DNA of 64,000 bases from JABCYV01 sp963729325 (lineage in GTDB: Bacteria > Acidobacteriota > Terriglobia > Terriglobales > Acidobacteriaceae): the NCBI GenBank assembly GCA_963729325.1, contig CAVSNS010000046.1, forward strand, positions 1 through 64,000, read 5' to 3'. Numbering within the stretch: the stretch's first letter is position 1; each line of letters begins with the position of its first letter. A model generated the notes under the pieces. That model made no database searches and was not told where the DNA came from. It worked only from the letters and a program-made list of their open reading frames with translations. Both the position numbers and the translations under genes were made by a program. This document shows, one piece after another, positions 27,038-36,378 of the stretch.

Positions 27038-27778
27038 CTATTCCTGCACGGTGCGGACTGTCACTGCATGCTTGGCGTGGGAGTTGTCCGTTTTCGAATC
27101 GTGCTTCTGAATTCTTTCAAACACATTCTTAACAACTCGATCACACCGCACGGCATGAAAATTGAATGCTTCTTTCCTTTCCATTCCAGCACGCGAGTAA
27201 AGACTCTTACGTAACAACGCCCGCGCTCGATGGAGGCGGACTTTGACATTTTCTTCGGTGATTTCGAGGACATCTGCGGCATCGGTCGTGCTCATGTCCT
27301 CTACGTCGCGCAGCACGAAAATGGTTCGGTAAGCATCCGGCAGCTTTTCGACCGCTTCTTCCAGCAACCTGCGAATCTCCGAGCTTGACGCTTGCTGTTC
27401 TGGATCAGGTGCCAAAGAGGCAAGCCTATCCATGGGGTCTCCCTCCCGTTCTGACATTGGTTCCAACTCCTGATATCGGTTTCCGCGATGCTGTCGTGCT
27501 AAAGCTTCGTGCACCGCAATGCGTGTCAGCCAGGTGGAAAACTTCGCTCTCCCGGCAAACTGGTCCAGATGTTCGTACGCGCGAACGTAGGCGTCCTGCA
27601 TTACGTCCTCAGCTTCGCCATCATTGCGCAGAATAGCCCGAGCCACGCGGTAGAGGCGCTGGTTGTGACGGCGCATGACGATTTCAAACATCCCGGTCTC
27701 GCCCGCCAACACTCGGGTCACAACTTCTTCGTCAGTCAAGGGCTCTTGCGAAGTGGCCACTTCCGCTGGGTTGACCAT
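27038..27778 (-). CDS. ECF-type RNA polymerase sigma factor
   Basis: Start ATG 27778 (MVNPAEVATSQEPLTDEEVV). Region 2: RHNQRLYRVARAILRNDGEA and EDVMQDAYVRAYEHLDQF. Region 4: LPDAYRTIFVLRDVEDMSTT, then VLEITEENVKVRLHRARALL. The C-terminus is about 50 residues longer than in minimal ECF factors (ERKEAFNFHAVRCDRVVKNV...), with His and Cys residues that might sense metals or redox state, as in ECF groups with C-terminal extensions. No anti-sigma gene is adjacent. Divergent from the DoxX gene, which may be a target. Confidence 0.92.
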   Translation of the reverse strand: MVNPAEVATSQEPLTDEEVVTRVLAGETGMFEIVMRRHNQRLYRVARAILRNDGEAEDVMQDAYVRAYEHLDQFAGRAKFSTWLTRIAVHEALARQHRGNRYQELEPMSEREGDPMDRLASLAPDPEQQASSSEIRRLLEEAVEKLPDAYRTIFVLRDVEDMSTTDAADVLEITEENVKVRLHRARALLRKSLYSRAGMERKEAFNFHAVRCDRVVKNVFERIQKHDSKTDNSHAKHAVTVRTVQE

Positions 27779-27915
27779 ACAAACCCTCCATATGATGGAG
27801 TCACGACAGCAATAAAGGTTACAGATCACACCGCTGCGGCTCAGGAAGAGAAATGGACGCGTCGACCTGTAACCGATTCGCTCCTGCCAACTCCATTCTC
27901 TGGAAGGGGGCGCAC

Positions 27916-28356
27916 ATGAACAAGGGATTTGATTCACGATTGGACCAGGGTTGGTGGGTACTGCGGGTTGGACTTGGAGTCGGACCGTTCCTGGCAGGCC
28001 TAGACAAGTACTTCAACCTCTTAACCAATTGGACGGGGTATATCAGTCCGATCGCCCTCAAGATACTTCCGTTCAGCGGACAAACCTTCATGCATATCGT
28101 GGGCGTCATCGAGATGATCGTGGGGCTGGCGATTCTGACCAAGTGGACGAGGGTGGGCGCATATGTTGCTTCCGCGTGGCTGGTCGCGATCGCCATCAAC
28201 CTCGTAGCGACGGGAATGTTCTTTGACATCGCAGTGCGAGATGTGGAGATGGCCTTGGCGGCTTTTGTGCTGGCGCGCACGACTGAGGTTCGCAGCGACG
28301 CTCTCCACAGTGAGGCACCAAACGAACGGACTGCAAAAACGATTGCTGCTGTTTGA
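27916..28356 (+). CDS. DoxX-like four-helix membrane protein
   Basis: ATG 27916 after GGAAGGGGGCGC. Four hydrophobic segments: VLRVGLGVGPFLAGLDKYF, FMHIVGVIEMIVGLAILT, RVGAYVASAWLVAIAINLV and EMALAAFVLARTT. GVIEMIVGLAILT matches the DoxX/TQO small-subunit family pattern. Such proteins are tied to redox and thiol-stress complexes. Position opposite an ECF sigma factor suggests stress regulation. Confidence 0.75.
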   Translation: MNKGFDSRLDQGWWVLRVGLGVGPFLAGLDKYFNLLTNWTGYISPIALKILPFSGQTFMHIVGVIEMIVGLAILTKWTRVGAYVASAWLVAIAINLVATGMFFDIAVRDVEMALAAFVLARTTEVRSDALHSEAPNERTAKTIAAV

Positions 28357-28438
28357 TGCGAACGCGCGCACATCAGGAATTGTGACCCGGCAAAGCAGAC
28401 AATAATTTCAAAAGGCGCGTTTTGGATTGTGAGAAGAG

Positions 28439-29035
28439 ATGCAAACAATACTTGAAACCCAGTCGTTAGCCAATGCCACCCTGCAGGCACTGATGAGAGA
28501 AATGTTGGTGCGTCTCGGCGAGGACCCGGAGCGGGATGGCCTGCACGAAACTCCCGAACGCATAGAGCGTTCGCTCCACTATCTGACCAAAGGCAACCAG
28601 GAGAACCCAGAGGAAGTTCTGCTGGGCGCGATGTTCGATGTGGCTTACGACGAGATGGTGATCGTCAAGGATATTGAGATGTTTAGTCTCTGTGAACACC
28701 ACCTTCTGCCATTTTTCGGCAAGGTCCACGTCGCTTATATTCCGCGCGGGAAAGTGATTGGGCTCAGTAAAGTGCCTCGCCTGGTGGACGTATTTGCGCG
28801 TCGATTGCAGGTGCAGGAGCGTCTCACAACACAGATTGCTGAAACGATTGAGGGTGCGATCAAACCGCTAGGTGTGGGGGTGGTCATTGAAGCGAGACAT
28901 CTGTGCATGATGATGCGCGGAGTCGAAAAGCAGCACTCTTCCACGATAACGTCGTCCATGCTGGGTGCGTTCCGTGAAAAAGAGACACGGGACGAATTTC
29001 TCGCGCTTATTCACACAAGACACAGTACGTTCTAG
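28439..29035 (+). CDS. folE: GTP cyclohydrolase I
   Basis: 198 aa. Converts GTP to 7,8-dihydroneopterin triphosphate, the first step to tetrahydrofolate and tetrahydrobiopterin. The zinc ligands are present: C85 and H88 in SLCEHHLLPF and C156 in ARHLCMMMRG. Also seen are RDGLHETPERIERSL, IPRGKVIGLSKVPRLVD and the GTP-site HSSTITSSMLG. Type IA homodecamer, normal length. 82 nt after the DoxX gene; not near other folate genes. Confidence 0.97.
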   Translation: MQTILETQSLANATLQALMREMLVRLGEDPERDGLHETPERIERSLHYLTKGNQENPEEVLLGAMFDVAYDEMVIVKDIEMFSLCEHHLLPFFGKVHVAYIPRGKVIGLSKVPRLVDVFARRLQVQERLTTQIAETIEGAIKPLGVGVVIEARHLCMMMRGVEKQHSSTITSSMLGAFREKETRDEFLALIHTRHSTF

Positions 29036-29259
29036 CTTGGAAATTAGCAACTTGGTTACCGGACTCGGTACGAGCCTAGCTTGAGTGGATCATCCATACG
29101 TTTTGTTATTCGCATTCAGAAGATTGGGCTTCACGAACCTTATGGAGTTCGAACCAAATGCATTCAACCGCTGACTCGGGAACACATAACGGGCCTCTCT
29201 CCTCAGCAAGTCACCTTGCGGAATGGCAGCGTGATGACATTCGAAAAAGATCAGGTAAT

Positions 29260-29556
29260 TTATGACGTGGGGGACCAAAACTGTGCTTTCTGCAACGGGG
29301 GTTTCTCACCACGCTCTCCAGAGCGCAGTATTTCGAAAACAGCTTGCTGGTCTGTCCGGATTCGCGCAACGAGAACGTTCCCCTCATTCTCGGGAGTGTG
29401 GATCTCCTGCGCCACGGACAAAGCACGAGTGTACAGCGCATGGGCCACGACGTAATTGTGATTTTCGCCATGCTGATTCGCTAACATGCATAAGTTCTCT
29501 GCAATTGCTCGAAGTTGCCGGACACGAAGTGGGCCCACGCGACTGGAATTACTCAT
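29260..29556 (-). CDS. Hypothetical helical (TPR-like) protein, 98 aa
   Basis: RQLRAIAENLCMLANQHGEN, VVAHALYTRALSVAQEIHTP and NVLVARIRTDQQAVFEILRS form helix pairs with TPR-like spacing (A..LY.RAL). Cytoplasmic, no cysteine cluster. An overlapping ORF in another frame (29211-29471) looks like a shadow. Moderate support from sequence texture only. Confidence 0.5.
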   Translation of the reverse strand: MSNSSRVGPLRVRQLRAIAENLCMLANQHGENHNYVVAHALYTRALSVAQEIHTPENEGNVLVARIRTDQQAVFEILRSGERGEKPPLQKAQFWSPTS

Positions 29557-29696
29557 AAAATACTTCCTTTGAACGCTATGTAGAAGGCCGTGCTCGCATT
29601 GTTTGCCTCGACGGAGCGTTGAATAATGGTATGCACGTCATACTGAATACAAGCCCCTGCGGAAGACAGCATGAAGAGAAATGCTAACCACTTCAT
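29553..29696 (-). pseudogene. N-terminal stub of an exported protein
   Basis: ATG 29696 starts a lipoprotein-like signal (MKWLAFLFMLSSAGACIQYD) followed by VHTIIQRSVEANN, the usual beginning of a family of acidobacterial exported proteins. It then stops after 47 residues, overlapping the next ORF start by 4 nt. It looks like a truncated gene. Confidence 0.4.
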
Positions 29697-29831
29697 CTCG
29701 TCTAGTCGTGGCCAAAAGTGCCATGGAGGTGCCACCACATAAGCCCTAGATCTGCGTGGAGGAGATCAGACCCGAAACGCTTTCCCCGTCATTTACTGCC
29801 GAGGCAACAGGCGAATTGATAGGGACAGTTC

Positions 29832-30305
29832 TTACCCGCTCCGTACGCACGACAAACCTCTTCTTGCGCTGTCTTGCTGTCCCGCATTGTCATATGCCAC
29901 GATCCCGTAATACACCGCGCGATCGAAGAATTGATTCAGCATCTGGTGTAACTCGAGCTCTCCATAGAGTTCCACGACATTGCAGGCAAAAGCCTCCCGT
30001 TGAAGGAAATGCCACAAATGATCACGGCTGATGATCAAGGCCCACACGAATTGATGCAGGCCGACTCCCTCGGCTGCTCGGCGTGCGGCGATTGCCCCAA
30101 ATCGGCTCTCGATATCGTGCTCTGTCTTTTGTAGTAACCATTCACCCAAGTTGCGATAAACCTGGGTGGCCGCTAGTTGCAGTTCTGCGAGCGGGATCTT
30201 GTGGAAGTCACAGGTACGTTCCGATCTGTGGATCTGTTCAGCCAGTCCCTGTCCCAATTCCTCCGAGTGCTTTTCGATCAGGCGCACGAGCTTTAGCGCC
30301 ACCAT
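29832..30305 (-). CDS. RsbRD-type N-terminal domain protein, 157 aa
   Basis: Mostly helical: LVRLIEKHSEELGQGLAEQI, IPLAELQLAATQVYRNLGEW and AERAAEGVGLHQFVWALIIS-type block (here ARRAAEGVGLHQFVWALIIS), ending in a helix with YYGIVAYDNAG. The pattern resembles the four-helix sensor region found in RsbR/RsbRD proteins, here as a stand-alone domain without STAS. Start follows AAGGAGGATC. Its upstream region contains two operator palindromes, so it is a likely member of the MarR regulon described below. Confidence 0.65.
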   Translation of the reverse strand: MVALKLVRLIEKHSEELGQGLAEQIHRSERTCDFHKIPLAELQLAATQVYRNLGEWLLQKTEHDIESRFGAIAARRAAEGVGLHQFVWALIISRDHLWHFLQREAFACNVVELYGELELHQMLNQFFDRAVYYGIVAYDNAGQQDSARRGLSCVRSG

Positions 30306-30394
30306 TTGTGATCCTCCTTAACCTCCGTCTAACAGCGGGCAACACGGGAGGAGGATGCTTCTCCCGGTGAAGCCGACTAGTGCACAAATCAAAA

Positions 30395-30414
30395 TATATC
30401 ATGTTACGATATTA
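30395..30414. promoter_or_regulatory. Operator-like palindrome, site 1
   Basis: TATCATGTTACGATA core (consensus TATCRYGTTACGATA; arms TATCG/CGATA around five bases). It lies about 90 nt upstream of the RsbRD-type gene start on the minus strand. Confidence 0.6.
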
Positions 30415-30505
30415 ACATAAACCAATAGTGTGAATTGGGGAAGAGTCCGCGCCACGGGGAAAACGCTTTTCTAGAGCGCTCGGACCGAAAGAGCACAAAA
30501 CCACA

Positions 30506-30523
30506 TATATCGTAACGTGATAC
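30506..30523. promoter_or_regulatory. Operator-like palindrome, site 2
   Basis: TATCGTAACGTGATA, the reverse orientation of the consensus seen at the other three sites. It lies 130 nt before the zinc-site protein gene at 30640 and 110 nt from site 1, between two divergent genes. Confidence 0.6.
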
Positions 30524-30639
30524 ACAATGCGCCGGGCAACATTATCTGAGTTTCGACATTCCTACTAGTTGACGGTCTAACAGAAGGAAAGGCTCAATGA
30601 ATTGCTGGCCCCGCAAAGAACTTTGGGTGGCAGCGAGAA

Positions 30640-30999
30640 GTGTCACCGTCCGCTACTAGAGTTTCGTACACTGTGATCTCAAAGTGCGCCAATCCGGAGT
30701 GCTTCACCGGTTTCCGATATCTGCACGAGGGAAAGATCTTTCAGTTTGAAGTGAGGTTGTTCGACCAGGGTCCCATCGATCCTACGACAGCGAATCACAA
30801 CGAGAAACCATTGCGGGAGATCAAGCGTTTTTGGCTATGTGACGCATGCGCTTCAACTATGACAATGATTCGCGAACCACGCACCCACAAAATCGTGATT
30901 GTGCCTCTCCCGAACGATGTCCGAGGAAGGTGTGCTGCATATGGCGCTTCCGCTGGCGGACCTTCAAGCGAACACCAACACAATGCGAGCATCCGCTGA
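30640..30999 (+). CDS. Zinc-site hypothetical protein, 119 aa
   Basis: GTG start 30640 with GGCAGCGAG upstream. Two cysteine pairs, ISKCANPECFTGFRYLHEGK and FWLCDACASTMTMIRE, can make a treble-clef or zinc-ribbon site. Between them is a beta segment, FQFEVRLFDQGP. This architecture recurs as a short protein in Acidobacteria; function unknown. Divergent from the RsbRD-type gene across operator sites 1 and 2. Confidence 0.65.
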   Translation: MSPSATRVSYTVISKCANPECFTGFRYLHEGKIFQFEVRLFDQGPIDPTTANHNEKPLREIKRFWLCDACASTMTMIREPRTHKIVIVPLPNDVRGRCAAYGASAGGPSSEHQHNASIR

Positions 31000-31069
31000 G
31001 TTTGGTGGCCGCGTGGTCTGCAGAGGTCTGGAGGAAGCGAGGACAGGCCTGCGAGAAGATTTCCTTCTG

Positions 31070-31189
31070 TTATGGCAATATCATGTACAACAACAGACCG
31101 GCCCAGATGGCGATGGCTATTGCGAAGATCAAATAGCACGACACCCGCATGGCCTTATCTTCGTCCGGAAAATGTTGGACATTGGCCAC
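31070..31189 (-). CDS. 39-aa single-span membrane protein
   Basis: GTG at 31189 directly follows a very strong ribosome site (GAGGAGGT). The product is MANVQHFPDEDKAM, then a hydrophobic helix RVSCYLIFAIAIAIWAGLLL, then YMILP. The shape (short acidic head, one membrane helix, tiny tail) resembles small envelope-stress or respiratory-complex accessory peptides. It points away from operator site 3 about 90 nt upstream, so it may belong to the same regulon. Confidence 0.6.
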   Translation of the reverse strand: MANVQHFPDEDKAMRVSCYLIFAIAIAIWAGLLLYMILP

Positions 31190-31280
31190 GATACCTCCTC
31201 ACGGACAGCCGACGAGATCTTCTTCTACCGCTACTCATTCGACGCTCCCGCGAAGGCTCAGAGTTGCCTTAGCGATTAAC

Positions 31281-31296
31281 TATCGCGTTACGATAC
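31281..31296. promoter_or_regulatory. Operator-like palindrome, site 3
   Basis: TATCGCGTTACGATA, perfect arms, between the small membrane protein (minus strand) and the MarR-type gene (plus strand). Confidence 0.65.
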
Positions 31297-31408
31297 AACG
31301 AAATTACGTGCATGGCAAGCTGGTGATAGTGAGGCCCCGCGCCAAGCTGCCTTCTGCGCTTCCGGTAGGGGAGTAAACATCCCGAATTACTGTCGTTGCC
31401 CCACAGTG

Positions 31409-31428
31409 TATATCGCGTTACGATAAAC
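31409..31428. promoter_or_regulatory. Operator-like palindrome, site 4 (autoregulatory)
   Basis: TATCGCGTTACGATA, identical to site 3, ending 10 nt before the ATG of the MarR-type regulator. A repressor bound here would block its own promoter, the usual MarR autoregulation. Confidence 0.7.
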
Positions 31429-31435
31429 TGCTATT

Positions 31436-31916
31436 ATGGCGACAAAGATTGCGACTGCGGACTACCGTGCGCTGGCCGAGCTGCGCTATCAGATACGTCA
31501 TTTTTTGTACGAAGGTGATGCCACGGCACGCCAATTGGGGCTCGAACCCCAGCAGTATTTGCTCTTGCTCGCGCTTCGTGGGCTCCCGGAAGGTACTGAA
31601 AGGCGACCATCCGGACACTGGCGGAGCGGCTGGCGCTGAAGCATAACAGCGCGGTGGAACTGATCGACCGATGGAGAAGCACGGGTATGTGCGCCGAAGC
31701 CAAAGCCGGGAGGACCGGCGATGCGTCCTGGTGTCGCTGCGGCCGCGCGGAGAGAAATTGCTTGAAAAGGTGGCGCGGCAACGGATTACGGAGTTGCGCG
31801 CGGCCGGGGCGGCATTGGTGAGTGCAATTGATGCGCTTCTGGGGCGCACATGGCAATCACGAGGAAGAGAAAGAACCGCGAATGTAACTAGGAAAATAGT
31901 GGTGAAACAATTGTGA
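31436..31916 (+). pseudogene. MarR-family regulator, two compensating frameshifts
   Basis: First frame: DYRALAELRYQIRHFLYEGD and EPQQYLLLLALRGLPEGTE. Second frame: ATIRTLAERLALKHNSAVEL (winged-helix recognition part). Third: MEKHGYVRRSQSREDRRCVL and LTRPRGEKLLEKVA-type wing and dimer helix. One extra base near 31599-31603 and one missing near 31669-31672 restore a single frame of about 160 aa. Operator site 4 lies just upstream. If the indels are real the regulator is dead and its regulon is constitutive. Confidence 0.7.
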
Positions 31917-31983
31917 GTGCGCATAGCGAAACAAAATTGCGGAACAACGCGACCGTGTAAACAGACAGCACCGCAATGAAAAA

Positions 31984-33781
31984 TTGGGAGATTTTACGAC
32001 GACGTGGCAAGTCGTTCCGATCTCCTTGCTGGCCATGGTGATTGGTGTGGTCTGCGCATTTGTCGCGCTTGTGCTGCTCCGTTTGATCGGGTTGTTCACC
32101 AATCTGTTCTATTTCGGCCGGTGGAGCACCACGATGGTTTCGCCGGTGGGTAACCATCTTGGGGTATACAGCGTTTTGGTTCCCATTGCTGGTGCACTGA
32201 TCATCGGTGTCATGGCGAGGTATGGTTCAGAGCGAATCCGAGGTCACGGCATACCCGAAGCGATCGAGTCCATTTTGCTGAACGGTAGCCGAATTGAACC
32301 GAAAGTCGCGATTCTCAAACCAATCTCTTCGGCAATATCGATCGGCTCCGGAGGACCGTTCGGCGCGGAGGGCCCCATTATCATGACGGGCGGGGCCGTT
32401 GGTTCGATGATCGCTCAGTTGTTTCACCTGACAAGCGCGGAGCGCAAGACCCTCCTCGTGGCGGGCGCCGCAGGCGGGATGTCCGCAACCTTTGCTTCGC
32501 CGGTCGCGGCGGTCCTACTCGCCGTCGAACTGCTACTTTTTGAATGGAAGCCGCGGAGCTTGATTCCGGTGGCATTGGCGAGCGCGGTAGCTGCGGTGGT
32601 ACGACGGTATCTCTTGGGGTTTGGGCCGCTGTTTCCAGTGCCGGTCCACCCGTTGTTCATTGGACCCAAGGGACTGCTCGGGTGCGCCCTCGTTGGTCTT
32701 CTGGCTGGAGCGCTATCGGCACTACTGACAATATCGGTGTACGCAGCCGAGGATGCTTTCCAGCGGCTGAAGATCCACTGGATGTGGTGGCCGGCGATAG
32801 GCGGGCTGGCCATCGGCTTGGGCGGTCTGGTTTTTCCGCAAGCACTGGGCGTCGGTTACGACACTATCGGCGCATTGCTTCAGGGGAGCGTGACCACACG
32901 GGTGATTGTCGGAGTTCTGGTCGTCAAATGGTTCATCTGGGCGGTGTCACTCGGCTCGGGCACATCGGGCGGCGTTCTGGCGCCGCTGTTAATGATGGGT
33001 GGCGCACTTGGCGGCCTCGAAGCAATGTTTCTTCCCAACGAAGGCGCCGGTTTCTGGCCACTGATCAGCATGGGTGCCATTCTTGGCGGCACTATGCGTT
33101 CTCCGTTCACAAGCATTGTTTTTGCGTTTGAGCTGACGCACGACGCAAACGTGTTTTTGCCATTGCTGGTTGGTAGCGTAATCGCTGACGCTTTCACGGT
33201 CTTGACCCTGCGGCGGTCCATCTTGACCGAGAAAGTTGCCCGGCGCGGTTATCACCTGAGCCGCGAGTATGCCGTAGATCCGCTGGAAATTCTTTTTGTA
33301 CGCGAGGTCATGCGAACCAAAGATCATGGTTCTTTCAGCAGCGAGTACGCTCGGCGAATTATGGCAGTCGTTACGGACGGATCACCGCCAGGAGCAGCGG
33401 TTGCTGCCTGTCGTGAATGCGGAAGGGCAGCTTGTAGGCGTGCTGACGCGCGGGGATATAAGCCAGCGGATGCAGCAAGATGGGGATGAGGCACTAGGAT
33501 GGCCGCTCGGTGATCTGGCGCGAACGAACACGGTTGAAGCCTATCCAGACGAGCCGCTGCGGGTGGTGGTATATCGCATGGCGGAAAAAGGTTTCACGCG
33601 AATGCCAGTTGTGGAGCGCACCACGAGAAAATTTCTAGGTTTGGTGTCCCTCAATGATTTACTGAAGGCGCGCACGCGACACTTGGAGGAAGAGCGCCGC
33701 CGCGAACGAACGCTCAAATTTAGATTCTTTCATCCTGGAAGACGGGACAGCGAAGGAACGCAATCCCCTGAAGCACGGTAA
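31984..33781 (+). pseudogene. ClC-type chloride channel/antiporter with CBS pair, one frameshift
   Basis: Start TTG 31984 (MGDFTTTWQVVPISLLAMVI). The ClC selectivity motifs are present: GHGIPEAIES, GSGGPFGAEGPIIMTGG and GSGTSGGVLAPLLMMGG, over about eleven membrane helices. The cytoplasmic CBS pair follows (VLSAASTLGELWQSLRTDHR, LPVVNAEGQLVGVLTRGDIS, GFTRMPVVERTTRKFLGLVS), but the frame shifts by one extra A at 33319-33321. Without correction the protein ends after the membrane domain with 50 nonsense residues at 33489. Normal corrected length is about 600 aa. Confidence 0.88.
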
Positions 33782-34205
33782 CGGCACATCTTAAAGGAAG
33801 GTCTCAAAGTCCACGAATACAAGAACACGTGGGGAATCTGGGCGCGTGCCCGTAGACTCTCCAGATAAGTCCTGTTTTGTCGGCAAACGGCAGATGTGGC
33901 CATTCCCGACACCTTGGCGATTGTTCCCAGTGACGTTAGAGCTGTATCGCTGTGACCTGAAAGTTGCTGAGATGATTGTCTGCAGAAAGGATCAATTCAT
34001 CAGACGTGCTGTCCCATCAGCACTACCCTACGAGGCATGGCGTGAAGGTAACGACTCGTCATGGAACCCTCCGACAACGTATCCCGCGATCGAGAGATCG
34101 GCATCGGAACCGCGAGGGGATGGTGCAGCTGCTAGCATCAAGGCGGCCAGGGGCCAGGGTTGATAGCATGGCCAGCATATGCAAATTCCCATAAGCATCG
34201 TAACT
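33782..34205. other. Intergenic region, no gene seen
   Basis: No frame here carries family motifs, and no RNA gene or repeat is evident. It ends at the CTAG target site of the IS5-like element. Confidence 0.4.
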
Positions 34206-34354
34206 CTAGCAGGCTGCGGAAAAACTCCGTTGGACGCCTGCTTTTTGCCCCGAGGGCTAGCCGCGATCTGCCCTTGCTCGATTGCTGGTACGAGAGAGGA
34301 CTTTGGCGGAAGTAACTTGGAGGGCCTCGGACAGGCGGTTTATCCTCTTGGTTA

Positions 34355-34567
34355 ATGGCTGGTTGCGCTGAACTGAAGAGGCTACACGAGGAAAGCATCG
34401 CCTTGCAGCCTGAGTACTACGCTGCGCGGGATGCATTGGCTATGACTTCCAAAAAGGATTCCGCTGCGTACAATGCTGCGAAGCTGAAACTCGAAGATGC
34501 TCGCCGGAAACTTCGGCATGCGCACAAGCAGTGGGAGATGCATCTGCGTGAACATGGCTGTGCGTAA
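34355..34567 (+). CDS. Short coiled-coil protein carried inside the IS
   Basis: 70 aa: CAELKRLHEESIALQPEYYA, LAMTSKKDSAAYNAAKLKLE, DARRKLRHAHKQWEMHLREH. Strongly helical with hydrophobic heptads. It lies between the left IS end and the transposase on the same strand, so it is either a passenger gene or an accessory transposition protein. It has no resemblance to known IS accessory proteins that I recognise. Confidence 0.55.
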   Translation: MAGCAELKRLHEESIALQPEYYAARDALAMTSKKDSAAYNAAKLKLEDARRKLRHAHKQWEMHLREHGCA

Positions 34568-34639
34568 CCACTAAGCCTTTCTCCAGCGGTACCCAAAGCC
34601 TATCTTGTTTCCACAGCAGAATCTGATAAAGAAGAGGGC

Positions 34640-35728
34640 ATGCGAGGAAAAGACGAACAGCAGTTGGACGTGTTCAGCTACATCAGCCCCGAGCAGCGAG
34701 TTCCACACGATCACCCCTTGCGCCCTCTTCGTATCATGACCGATGAGGCATTAAGGGAACTGCAGCCACGGTTCAACAAGCTGTACGCCAAGACCGGGCG
34801 ACCGTCGATCGCACCGGAGAAGTTGTTGCGGGCGCTCCTGTTGCAAGCCCTGTACTCGGTGCGCAGCGAGCGAATGTTGATGGAACAACTCAACTACAAC
34901 CTGCTGTTCCGTTGGTTCGTGGGCTTGAACATGGATGACTCGGTCTGGGACGTGACCGTATTCACCAAGAACCGCGAGCGATTGCTCGATGGGGACATTG
35001 CCGAAGCCTTCTTCCAAGCCGTGCTCCAGCAGGCACGGGAGCGGAGCCTGCTCTCGGACGAACACTTCACGGTGGATGGAACGCTACTGGAAGCGTGGGC
35101 GAGTGTGAAGAGTTATCAACGCAAGGATGCGAAGAACGACGTTCCGCCGGACGATCCCGGCAATGCGACGGTGGACTTCCATGGGGAGAAGCGGTCGAAC
35201 CAGACGCACGCATCGAAAACGGACCCGGATGCGAAGATGGCCCGCAAAGGCAAGGGCAAGGAAGCCAAGCTGAGTTACAACGGGAATCTGCTGGTGGAGA
35301 ACCGCCACGGGCTGATCGTGAACAGCGAGGTGTTCGAGGCCAACGGAACGGCGGAGCGCGATGCCGCGCTGGTGATGCTGGAACAGATTCCGGGCACGAA
35401 ACAAGTAACGGTGGGCGGCGACAAGGGATATGACACGGCGGATTTCGTGGCCGAGTGCAGAAACTTAAAGGTCACGCCGCACGTGGCCCAGAACCTGGAG
35501 CGGCCTGGTGGGAGTGCCATTGATGCTCGTACGACGCACCACGCCGGATATGCCATCAGTCAGAGGAAAAGGAAACGCGTTGAAGAGTGCTTCGGCTGGC
35601 TGAAGACGATCGCGCTGTTGCGGAAGGTTCGGCATCGTGGAGTCTTCAAGGTGGGATGGGTCTTCACCTTCGCGGCCGCGGCCTACAACTTAGTCCGTAT
35701 GAGGAATCTGGCGATTCAATCGACGTAA
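34640..35728 (+). CDS. IS5/IS1182-like transposase (DDE)
   Basis: 362 aa, intact. DUF772-type N-terminus (DVFSYISPEQRVPHDHPLRP, LLRALLLQALYSVRSERMLM, LLFRWFVGLNMDDSVWDVTV). The DDE core: D in HFTVDGTLLEAWAS, D in VGGDKGYDTADF and E in KRKRVEECFGWLKT. Complete C-terminus. No frameshift, so the element may be active. Confidence 0.95.
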   Translation: MRGKDEQQLDVFSYISPEQRVPHDHPLRPLRIMTDEALRELQPRFNKLYAKTGRPSIAPEKLLRALLLQALYSVRSERMLMEQLNYNLLFRWFVGLNMDDSVWDVTVFTKNRERLLDGDIAEAFFQAVLQQARERSLLSDEHFTVDGTLLEAWASVKSYQRKDAKNDVPPDDPGNATVDFHGEKRSNQTHASKTDPDAKMARKGKGKEAKLSYNGNLLVENRHGLIVNSEVFEANGTAERDAALVMLEQIPGTKQVTVGGDKGYDTADFVAECRNLKVTPHVAQNLERPGGSAIDARTTHHAGYAISQRKRKRVEECFGWLKTIALLRKVRHRGVFKVGWVFTFAAAAYNLVRMRNLAIQST

Positions 35729-36378
35729 GCCGAGGTCGCAGTGTGTTCGCAGGCCCGAACATGAATCCGCGGGACACCAGCGGATGCAGCCTGAACCCTT
35801 CCCCGAGTCACAAAATCACTGAGACTGGAGAGAATCTAGGTCGCGGAGTCCATTTTTCCGCAGCCTGCTAGGGGAGCGGAAGATGCTATGCGCTCTTTTT
35901 GCAGTGGGTACCCTGGCTCGATAGTCCTCGGTCATGGGCACATCACGCTGCCGGCGTACAGGGAAGGCCTAACCTATCGTGTCTTCTCAGCGGAACAGGG
36001 TAAGTCCGTATCGCTCCCCTATGGGGTAGTGAAGCCGTAAGGCGGATCGATGGCGATGCGGATAGCGGAACTGAGAAAAAGCGAATGCTGCCCTGTAATC
36101 GGGCAGATAGAGATTGCGTTGCCTTTTTGGGACAACATTACTTCGCCGGAAACGGAGCAGACTTCCCGGTGGTGCTCAAACTCGAGAACGTTTGCAGAAC
36201 CAATAAATGAAGCACAGCAAATGACGACGGCGCAAGCTGTTGGTGCAGCTTCACACACGCCTGGTGGATTTATCCATCGCCGTGCGAGTTGGCCGCAAAC
36301 CCGTATCGAGTAGGTCTTATTTTGTAATGGAATGAGGCTGCGTCCTCGGATCTTTTTAGGGGGCGTTATTGAGTGCTC

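Larger units (their letters stand above)
34210..35867 (+). mobile_element. IS5/IS1182-like insertion sequence, 1658 bp
   Basis: 15-bp inverted ends CAGGCTGCGGAAAAA at 34210-34224 and 35853-35867, flanked by CTAG on both sides (34206-34209 and 35868-35871), a 4-bp target duplication as in IS5-type elements. It contains one intact transposase gene and, unusually, a 70-codon ORF upstream of it. Confidence 0.88.

Noticed and set aside
29081..29455. 124-codon plus-strand ORF after folE
   Set aside because: TTG start without ribosome site; the minus-strand helical ORF explains the overlapping part better. The first 60 codons look somewhat protein-like, so a remnant cannot be excluded.
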